From the NCBI GenBank assembly GCA_903930725.1, contig CAIYZW010001080.1:1-11396 (forward strand): a stretch of 11,396 nt of DNA. Direction: 5' to 3'. The translations under genes were made by a program, and so were the position numbers. Numbering within the stretch: position 1 is the stretch's first letter; the number at the start of each line of letters is the position of its first letter. This stretch comes from an uncultured Bacteroidota bacterium (lineage in GTDB: Bacteria; Bacteroidota; Bacteroidia; Bacteroidales; 4484-276). Below, in pieces: positions 6,455 through 11,396 of this stretch. Below the pieces are notes generated by a model that saw only the letters and a program-made list of their open reading frames with translations, was not told the DNA's origin and did no database searches.

Positions 6455-6622
6455 TTAATCATTAAACCTATCCTCAAGAATCAATTTCACGGCTTCCTTT
6501 AAATTTTATTTTACATCTTCAACAGTTTCTCCTTGCCCGTTGGCTCCGGGAATTTCGGGGCGCATTGCTCAAAAACCACCTTCAGGTGCTGCTTCAATAA
6601 TTACAGTAAACTCCTTTTTCAT
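6455..6622 (-). pseudogene. HicB-family antitoxin pseudogene (two in-frame stops)
   Basis: Reading from the ATG at 6620-6622, the frame gives MKKEFTVIIEAAPEGGF, a stop (TGA, 6569-6571), then AMRPEIPGANGQGETVEDVK, a stop (TAA, 6506-6508), then NLKEAVKLILEDRFND and a final TAA. Joined, this 55-codon unit matches the HicB-type antitoxin pattern: a beta-strand FTVIIE, an acidic turn, a WxA-x-CPEIPG core, GQGET and an amphipathic helix ending in LILED. The first stop sits where Trp is expected (TGG to TGA), and the Cys of the CPE[IL]PG core is Arg. The second stop sits where Glu is expected (GAA to TAA). The frame is kept throughout, so the damage is by point mutation only. A -7 box survives upstream. 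No HicA partner was found on either side, so this is a relic of a lost module or an orphan antitoxin. Confidence 0.88.
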
Positions 6623-6652
6623 TGATATCAGGTATTTTGATTTTTGAATGTA

Positions 6653-6660
6653 CAAAGGTA
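6653..6660 (-). promoter_or_regulatory. -7 promoter box of the hicB pseudogene
   Basis: On the minus strand this reads TACCTTTG, a perfect TAnnTTTG match, 30 bases before the pseudogene ATG. A promoter of native type therefore still stands in front of the broken gene, which may still be transcribed. Confidence 0.5.
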
Positions 6661-6736
6661 ATAATCAATCAACCCACTTATTTTTGAGTTACCGGCAAAA
6701 GGCTGATTTCAAATACCCCTGCTTTTCTAAAAACAT

Positions 6737-6753
6737 TAACCTGCCTTACCTTT
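6737..6753 (+). repeat. 17-bp direct repeat, left copy
   Basis: TAACCTGCCTTACCTTT occurs here and again, with no mismatch and in the same orientation, at 7581-7597. The match ends sharply at both sides. The vapBC operon lies wholly between the copies. This copy is in non-coding DNA between the hicB pseudogene and vapC. Confidence 0.85.
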
Positions 6754-6797
6754 ATAATTGCGATTTCTGCCAAAAAAACATCAATTTCAAAAATAAC

Positions 6798-7190
6798 CTA
6801 AAGGGCAGATTTTAAACCTAAATGTTCTTTCAGTGGAGTAAAATCATGGTCTGCGAAGAGTAGGGGGAGGTTGTTAATGATGCAAAATGTTCCAATTATT
6901 ATATCTGTAGTCTTTCGCACGGTTATTCCCATTTTTCGTAGTGATCTGAAATTTTCGGCACTTTTAATGGCATTTTCTCTACCACAAAGTTCGAAACAGT
7001 CGAGCGCTGCAAGTACTGCTTTTGCATGTTTAAAATCTTCATCGCGTCTGAATCCCTGTAAAATTTCAGTTAGAATAATGTCACCGATCACGACTATATC
7101 CAAAACCAGTATTTCATCAAGTTTTTGAGTGTATGGATTGTCATTCCCGTTAAAATAGTCAATCCAAACCGATGTATCAACCATAATCAT
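6798..7190 (-). CDS. vapC: VapC-type PIN-domain ribonuclease toxin
   Basis: The 130-residue PIN domain is the usual size for VapC. The four acidic metal-binding positions are present: Asp5 in MVDTSVWIDYF, Glu42 in ILTEILQGF, Asp96 in TTDIIIGTFC and Asp114/Asp116 in FADHDF. Members of this family are Mg2+-dependent endoribonucleases that cut tRNA or rRNA and stop growth unless bound by VapB. The gene's ATG at 7190 overlaps the TGA of vapB as ATGA, so the two are translationally coupled. A second in-frame ATG at 7184 is possible, but the overlap favours 7190. Nothing in the active site is missing, so the toxin should be functional. The 17-bp direct repeats flank the operon. The same frame stays open for 39 codons after the TAG, but this is probably chance. 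Confidence 0.93.
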   Translation of the reverse strand: MIMVDTSVWIDYFNGNDNPYTQKLDEILVLDIVVIGDIILTEILQGFRRDEDFKHAKAVLAALDCFELCGRENAIKSAENFRSLRKMGITVRKTTDIIIGTFCIINNLPLLFADHDFTPLKEHLGLKSAL

Positions 7191-7381
7191 AAGCCAGTAC
7201 GCATTTCGTCCAGATTACCTTCCCAGCGTAATTTCCCACGCAAATCGCGGATTTTAAGCTGTTGTTTTAATTTTATCAATAACGACAATGCCTCTTCTAC
7301 AACATCTTTCTTTGTTTTAGCACCCGAAATTTCCATGGCTTTGTCTAACAAATTTTCGTCAATTACAATGTTTGTTGTCAT
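7187..7381 (-). CDS. vapB: VapB-type antitoxin
   Basis: The predicted protein has 64 residues. The N-terminal part, MTTNIVIDENLLDKAMEISG followed by KTKKDVVEEALSLLIKLKQQ, is the ribbon-helix-helix DNA-binding fold of the VapB_antitoxin family: strand NIVID, two helices and the characteristic TKK-V-EEAL turn. The C-terminal DLRGKLRWEGNLDEMR is the segment that enters the VapC active site. It neutralises VapC and, with it, represses the operon. It precedes vapC and overlaps it by 4 bases, the classical antitoxin-first order. ATG 7381 is chosen over the TTG two codons upstream because a -7 box at 7406-7413 leaves a leader of about 20 bases ending at this ATG. Confidence 0.93.
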   Translation of the reverse strand: MTTNIVIDENLLDKAMEISGAKTKKDVVEEALSLLIKLKQQLKIRDLRGKLRWEGNLDEMRTGL

Positions 7382-7405
7382 AATCAAAACAGTTGAAGTT
7401 TGTTA

Positions 7406-7413
7406 CAAAAATA
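7406..7413 (-). promoter_or_regulatory. -7 promoter box of vapBC
   Basis: On the minus strand this is TATTTTTG, a perfect TAnnTTTG match, 24 bases upstream of the vapB ATG. No good TTG lies at the -33 distance. Confidence 0.5.
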
Positions 7414-7420
7414 CAGTTTA

Positions 7421-7431
7421 TCTACAATAGA
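7421..7431. promoter_or_regulatory. Candidate VapB(C) operator
   Basis: TCTACAATAGA is an inverted repeat (TCTA / TAGA with a 3-base centre) located 7 bases upstream of the vapBC -7 box. Ribbon-helix-helix antitoxins commonly bind short palindromes at this place to autorepress. The arms are only 4 bp, so the assignment is tentative. Confidence 0.25.
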
Positions 7432-7579
7432 TTGTTTGATGAGACATTTTTTCATACTTTTTACCCCAGTTTCCAATTTGTGGGCCACACCTATAAAATA
7501 AGCCACTCTGTGTCGAATTATTGATAGTAAGAATGTTAGCTAAAAACTGAATTTTAAACCGCTAAACTAATGGTCTTGG

Positions 7580-10500
7580 CTAACCTGCCTTACCTTTGGT
7601 AAACAGCCCGCTGAATCTCAGAAATGTTCCTGCAATGGTAAGCGCCGAGAGCAGGAAGGTATTCAGGTTTGAAAGGAAGTTTTGCTGTGTTACAAACAGA
7701 AAAACCGCAATGCTTGCTGCAACCAGAATCAACGGGATTCTCATGCGGCTCCAGTTCCCATTCATCTCGATTTGTTTTTGCATGGCTTCGAGTTCTGTTT
7801 TGTCAACTTTGGTTAAAACGAAATTTCTAAAACCCCGGCTGGAAATTTCCATGGTGTCGTTTAGTTTTAAAATTCCCTTGTTTATTAAGGATTTTATGAT
7901 TTCGCGGTTATTCATGTTAACAATCGAATCTTCGGCCAAATCAAACAAAACAAACTGCTCTTCTTTTGAAAGCGAATTCCAGACCCCTTTGTAAAAAGTG
8001 AATGACAGCTCCTGAATTTTGAGGATAAATTCTTCCTCTATTGCACGGTCTTTTGCTTTTTTCTGATGCTGGTTTTCACCGGTATCCGGAAGGTTCCAAT
8101 ATTTTTCAAAACTAAGGGCTAAAATGGGTTCCAGCGAAACAATACCAGGATTGAATTTTCCCTCCTCCGATAAAACTGCTTTGAGATGCCCATGTTTTAT
8201 GCCGGTATCATTTTCCTGTTTAACCGTTGTTGATTTAAATTCTTCATCACCGGCCACAAAACTTTTCAGCTCTTTTTGTTCATGGATCACCGGCTGCTTA
8301 TCGAAGGCTGGTTCGGTTGTTAGGATATAAAAAACAGGTAGTTCGGAAACCAACCGTTCAAAATGGCGAAGATGGCTTTTGAATATGCCTGGATTCGCTT
8401 CATTTTTCCACAGTTCCTGGTAATAATTTACGAATTGGGCTGGTGTTTTTCCAAGCCATAATATCGCTGGTTTTTGTTTTAAAAACTGGTCGAGTTTTGT
8501 CAGTTTCTTTTCAAGATCAACCGGGTCGTTGATGCTTTTTTCAAAGTTTAAGATGATGGTGTTTTTGTTGTCAGGAAGATTTTTTGGCGGAGCATCAGCA
8601 AGATCAACATAATTAAATAAGTGATCCATAATATACTGTTTATCCGCTTTTCGGATCGAAACAATGACTGCGTTTTTTTTGCTTTTTTTAATTACTTCGA
8701 ACAGTTTTTCTGCATCAATGGCATCGGAGCAAATTTCGCCGTAAGGAAAAAGCCGTCTTACAATTTTGTTAATCAATGAATAAACAAAAAGCATCACTAA
8801 AACGAAGAAAAGCCAAAAAAGCGCCACATTCCATTTCCATTTTCCATTTTCGAAGGGTTTATACATTCCTTTCCCAACATTTGCCGAAACCAAGGTGTCG
8901 GATTCGGTTTTTTTAAGTCCGCTTTTTTGATAGGAAACCTTATCAAATACCATCATAATCTTTGAGTTATTGTCTTCATAAAGTTGGTTTTGGCATTGCA
9001 GGTCGTTCCAAATCGTTAGTTCCTGACCCATCATTTGCTGATAATTCGACCTTACCAGTTTTAGATATTTTGATTGCAGGAAATCAGTGTTTGTAAGGGT
9101 TTCAGCCTTTTCGGGAGGTGTTATTAACCCGGAAATTGCCTCAAAGTAAAGGCCTTGTTGATTCCTTTCCTTAAGCAAGGCGGATCTTACTTTAGGCTCA
9201 TAATTTTCGTTGAAAAAACGCGTCAACAAATCATTCCGGCTATTGATTTTATGCGCAAGGTCTTGCTGCTGCTGGATTGCGTAAAATTTACCTTCTTCCT
9301 GTGCAAATCTGCTCATCAGGAACAGTGCCGGTAAAATTGAGGTTGCAATTAACCAGCTAAACAGGAAATATGTATAACCTTTTAAATATCCTTCAGTAGT
9401 TTTGGGTGAGTCAGTATTTTTTCTGTCTGTCTTTTTAAGTACTGTCCGGATTAAAAACATTGCGGAATAGTGCAGGATTATGAAAACCATAAAAAACCAG
9501 ATAAAGCTGTTTACCGAAAGCCTTGTGAAACTGTTGGTAAGGGATAAAATTACCATTATCAGGAAAATCGTGCCGTTGAATATCAGCATGAATTTATAAA
9601 AAACCGCTTTGCTTTTTTTGGGGGTCAGCCACGAAAAGAAATATTCGGTACCCTTGAGTTTGCTGGTTTTTATCCTAAACATTTTTAATATCAGCACCAA
9701 AAGCACAATCAGCACCAAAAGCATAGCGAAAAACCCGATGGCATAAGTTGTAACCAATGCTTCCAGTGCATTGGTTCTGGCCGGATTAAATACAGTGATC
9801 ATAAAAAGTTCTGTATTCCCGATCGGTGAAATATGCAAAAAGTGCTTTTGATTACGAAGTTTCACCTTGAAATTTGACGTGGCATTTGATTCCAAAGCTA
9901 CCGGCAACTGGCTGTCGTTGTTGGCTTCGATAATGAAGTTGTCGCTAAGATTGAGCAACTCGTCGGAGTCGTACCAAACCCTGCCTGATTTTTCAACCAG
10001 ATAAAACGAATATCCATCAGGCAGGACCGGGTTTTTGAGTGAATACATTGATGAGGTAATGGCAACAATTTTACTCGAATCCGGTTTCCCCGATGGTGTC
10101 GAAAAAGCGATTGACCAATCACCGGTTGTGTTTGAGTAGATGGGTTCCATGTTATACCACATCGTTTCGCTCTGGATTGTTTTTTTGTATTTGTCGGGAT
10201 GCAAAAAATAGTCGCGGCTCATAACATTTGATTTTTCACCTTTTTTTTGGGTTGTGATGTACAGGATTTGATTTCCTTCGTTATCCGCCGGGAAAAAAGC
10301 GTTAAAAAACTTGTAATGGTAAGGTTTAATCACTTCAAGATTTGAATCAAGAATCGAAGTAACAGGCAACTCCTTTTTATCGAATCCGGCGTTGCGATAG
10401 GCTTTCAATTGTTTTAAAATTGCCTCCGATTCACCCGAAAACGCCTCTTTAACCGATTCGTTTAAGGCATTGAGTTGTCCGAAATGTTCATTCTTAAGTT

Positions 10501-11395
10501 TGTTGCTTAATAACACCTCCGACATTAGAATTACAATCAGAATTGGGCCGAAAATCAACGAAATTCCGGTGAGTGTAACTCCAATCCTGGATAATTTTTC
10601 CAAAGGACCCGATAAAAATACTTTTAACACCGGAAAGCTGAAGATTATCGAAAGCAGGATAAGGGCAAATATTCCAATAACCTCTGATGGCAGATTTCTT
10701 TTCCACGAAAGAAACGTTTTTTCTTCGACCATGCCTCCTAAATACCAGTCTGGCTTTGAGTTCAGCTTTAGAGGAATAGCAAAAAACAGGTAGTTTTTCC
10801 CCTGAATAGTAACTTTTTGTACAAAGCCAGCCTGAATAAATAATACCGAATCGCCATAAGATTTTTCGGATATACTGGAAAAACTTAATAATGAATTTTG
10901 TTGTTCGACCTTTTTAAATTTGTCTTTCGAAAGAATTGCATCGCCACCCAAAGTGTTAAAAACGATGGTATCATTCCGAAGCAAAACATAGTGCGAAAAG
11001 AACTCTTTCCGCGAAAGTAGGGGAGTTATAAAATCCTTAATGTTAATGGTGCACAGACTGTCTTTTTCATAAGTATAAACCAACGAATCAAGTGGCTCCG
11101 AAGCTGGTTTAACAGTGCTTAAGTAAAGGTGTTTTTTTATGGAGGATTCACCAAACTGCCTGGTTGGATTATTCTGTTGCGGAAATTTGCTGTTCAGTAC
11201 TACTTTTCTTATCACTGTATCTTTTTCTTTCATCGCCAACGCAAGCTGGTTAAGCGATCTAAAACCCTGCTGCTCCAAACCCTGCTGGTTTTTAGATAAG
11301 CGAATAAAAAAGTAAAGGCTCAGAAACAGCATGATTACCACAAATACAGCAACGGCAATCCACGACACTCCTAATTTTGTATTGAATATTTTCAT
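7580..11395 (-). CDS. Large polytopic membrane protein with two Cache-like sensor regions and a degenerate P-loop domain
   Basis: The protein has 1271 residues. About ten membrane helices are visible: 12-32, 239-260, 272-293, 551-571, 602-620, 631-650, 674-694, 856-876, 1220-1236 and 1244-1260. Residues 33-238 and 294-550 are large extracytoplasmic regions with Cache-like hallmarks: PDWYLGGMVEE closing the first, and MWYNMEPIY, GDWSIAFSTPSG, GRVWYDSDELL and FLHISPI in the second. A third extracytoplasmic segment spans 695-855. Residues 880-1215 are cytoplasmic. IVSIRKADKQYIM (911-923) sits where a Walker A loop would be, with NTIILNFEKS (945-954) as a Walker B-like strand, so it reads as an inactive NTPase-like module. 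A helical region follows, containing VWNSLSKEEQFVLFDLAEDSIVN and RGFRNFVLTKVD. It is probably a sensor or scaffold; no named function is proposed. The ATG at 11395 begins a plausible signal-anchor, but only one upstream base is visible. Confidence 0.85.
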   Translation of the reverse strand: MKIFNTKLGVSWIAVAVFVVIMLFLSLYFFIRLSKNQQGLEQQGFRSLNQLALAMKEKDTVIRKVVLNSKFPQQNNPTRQFGESSIKKHLYLSTVKPASEPLDSLVYTYEKDSLCTINIKDFITPLLSRKEFFSHYVLLRNDTIVFNTLGGDAILSKDKFKKVEQQNSLLSFSSISEKSYGDSVLFIQAGFVQKVTIQGKNYLFFAIPLKLNSKPDWYLGGMVEEKTFLSWKRNLPSEVIGIFALILLSIIFSFPVLKVFLSGPLEKLSRIGVTLTGISLIFGPILIVILMSEVLLSNKLKNEHFGQLNALNESVKEAFSGESEAILKQLKAYRNAGFDKKELPVTSILDSNLEVIKPYHYKFFNAFFPADNEGNQILYITTQKKGEKSNVMSRDYFLHPDKYKKTIQSETMWYNMEPIYSNTTGDWSIAFSTPSGKPDSSKIVAITSSMYSLKNPVLPDGYSFYLVEKSGRVWYDSDELLNLSDNFIIEANNDSQLPVALESNATSNFKVKLRNQKHFLHISPIGNTELFMITVFNPARTNALEALVTTYAIGFFAMLLVLIVLLVLILKMFRIKTSKLKGTEYFFSWLTPKKSKAVFYKFMLIFNGTIFLIMVILSLTNSFTRLSVNSFIWFFMVFIILHYSAMFLIRTVLKKTDRKNTDSPKTTEGYLKGYTYFLFSWLIATSILPALFLMSRFAQEEGKFYAIQQQQDLAHKINSRNDLLTRFFNENYEPKVRSALLKERNQQGLYFEAISGLITPPEKAETLTNTDFLQSKYLKLVRSNYQQMMGQELTIWNDLQCQNQLYEDNNSKIMMVFDKVSYQKSGLKKTESDTLVSANVGKGMYKPFENGKWKWNVALFWLFFVLVMLFVYSLINKIVRRLFPYGEICSDAIDAEKLFEVIKKSKKNAVIVSIRKADKQYIMDHLFNYVDLADAPPKNLPDNKNTIILNFEKSINDPVDLEKKLTKLDQFLKQKPAILWLGKTPAQFVNYYQELWKNEANPGIFKSHLRHFERLVSELPVFYILTTEPAFDKQPVIHEQKELKSFVAGDEEFKSTTVKQENDTGIKHGHLKAVLSEEGKFNPGIVSLEPILALSFEKYWNLPDTGENQHQKKAKDRAIEEEFILKIQELSFTFYKGVWNSLSKEEQFVLFDLAEDSIVNMNNREIIKSLINKGILKLNDTMEISSRGFRNFVLTKVDKTELEAMQKQIEMNGNWSRMRIPLILVAASIAVFLFVTQQNFLSNLNTFLLSALTIAGTFLRFSGLFTKGKAG
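7581..7597 (+). repeat. 17-bp direct repeat, right copy (in the 3' end of the large membrane protein gene)
   Basis: TAACCTGCCTTACCTTT is identical to 6737-6753. On the minus strand it encodes the last five residues and most of the stop codon of the 1271-residue protein (KGKAG then TAG). A repeat of which one copy lies in a gene's 3' end and the other sits beyond a small mobile-type module resembles an attachment-site pair, though no integrase is present. Confidence 0.85.
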
Positions 11396-11396
11396 A

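Noticed and set aside
6039..6502. Several overlapping + strand frames of 60-70 codons in the gene-free stretch
   Set aside because: They overlap each other and the GRAM-like and hicB-relic sequences, and lack promoters and recognisable protein features.
6678..6797. 39-codon open frame continuing in frame after the vapC TAG
   Set aside because: VapC is already full length with all catalytic residues; an open run of this length has a sizeable chance of occurring at random and the peptide matches nothing I recognise.
7384..7455. 23-codon minus-strand frame overlapping the vapBC promoter
   Set aside because: It starts MKKCLIKQS, but it overlaps the -7 box and candidate operator, has low-quality composition and no signals of its own.
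7479..7489. 11-base palindrome TGTGGGCCACA between vapB and the large gene
   Set aside because: It has no T-run for a terminator and lies about 100 bp from the vapB start, too far for the usual autoregulation site; a single short palindrome is expected by chance.
7596..7994. 132-codon + strand frame opposite the 3' end of the large membrane protein gene
   Set aside because: The minus-strand frame is continuous over 3.8 kb with clear membrane helices; this frame is a by-product of its codon use.
1..11396. tRNA, rRNA, CRISPR array, insertion sequence or integrase
   Set aside because: No cloverleaf or rRNA-like sequence, regularly spaced repeats, terminal inverted repeats or transposase/recombinase motifs were seen on either strand.

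Overview
The window looks like chromosomal DNA of a Bacteroidota species, probably a free-living or particle-associated Bacteroidales/Marinilabiliales-type bacterium. Four things suggest this: -7 boxes of the form TAnnTTTG ahead of several genes, no Shine-Dalgarno signals at most starts, a short outer-membrane barrel protein and a lipoprotein of Bacteroidota style, and a moderately AT-rich composition. No rRNA, tRNA, CRISPR array or intact insertion sequence was seen.

Layout. (1) 1-672 (+): the 3' part of an MsbA-like ABC exporter, its nucleotide-binding domain complete from Walker A onward. (2) 879-2270 (+): dihydrolipoyl dehydrogenase (lpd), with its own -7 box and a strong intrinsic terminator at 2298-2340. 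(3) 2474-3109 (-): a tyrosine-rich lipoprotein, and 3348-3971 (-): a small outer-membrane beta-barrel protein. Upstream of the barrel gene is a possible small basic protein (4074-4262, -). (4) 4348-5781 (+): a GH39-like glycoside hydrolase that keeps the general acid/base Glu but has Gly where the catalytic nucleophile is expected. It converges on a small GRAM/PH-like protein (5784-6095, -) with only 2 bp between the stop codons. (5) 6096-7579: an accessory patch with no housekeeping genes. It holds a gene-poor stretch with palindromes, a hicB-type antitoxin pseudogene broken by two stop codons (6455-6622, -), and an intact vapBC toxin-antitoxin operon (6798-7381, -). A perfect 17-bp direct repeat brackets vapBC, and its right copy overlaps the last codons of the next gene. 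(6) 7580-11395 (-): a 1271-residue multi-spanning membrane protein with two Cache-like extracytoplasmic regions and a cytoplasmic domain that looks like a P-loop NTPase with a decayed Walker A motif.

How they fit together. The ABC exporter and lpd are separate household units. The lipoprotein, barrel protein and GH39-like protein belong to cell-envelope or carbohydrate biology. The 6.1-7.6 kb section is a small turnover site for toxin-antitoxin modules next to the 3' end of the large sensor-like gene. The best candidates for something undescribed are the large dual-Cache/pseudo-NTPase protein, the GH39-like protein with altered active-site residues, and the 17-bp repeats around vapBC. Family assignments come from recognising motifs by eye; no searches were run.
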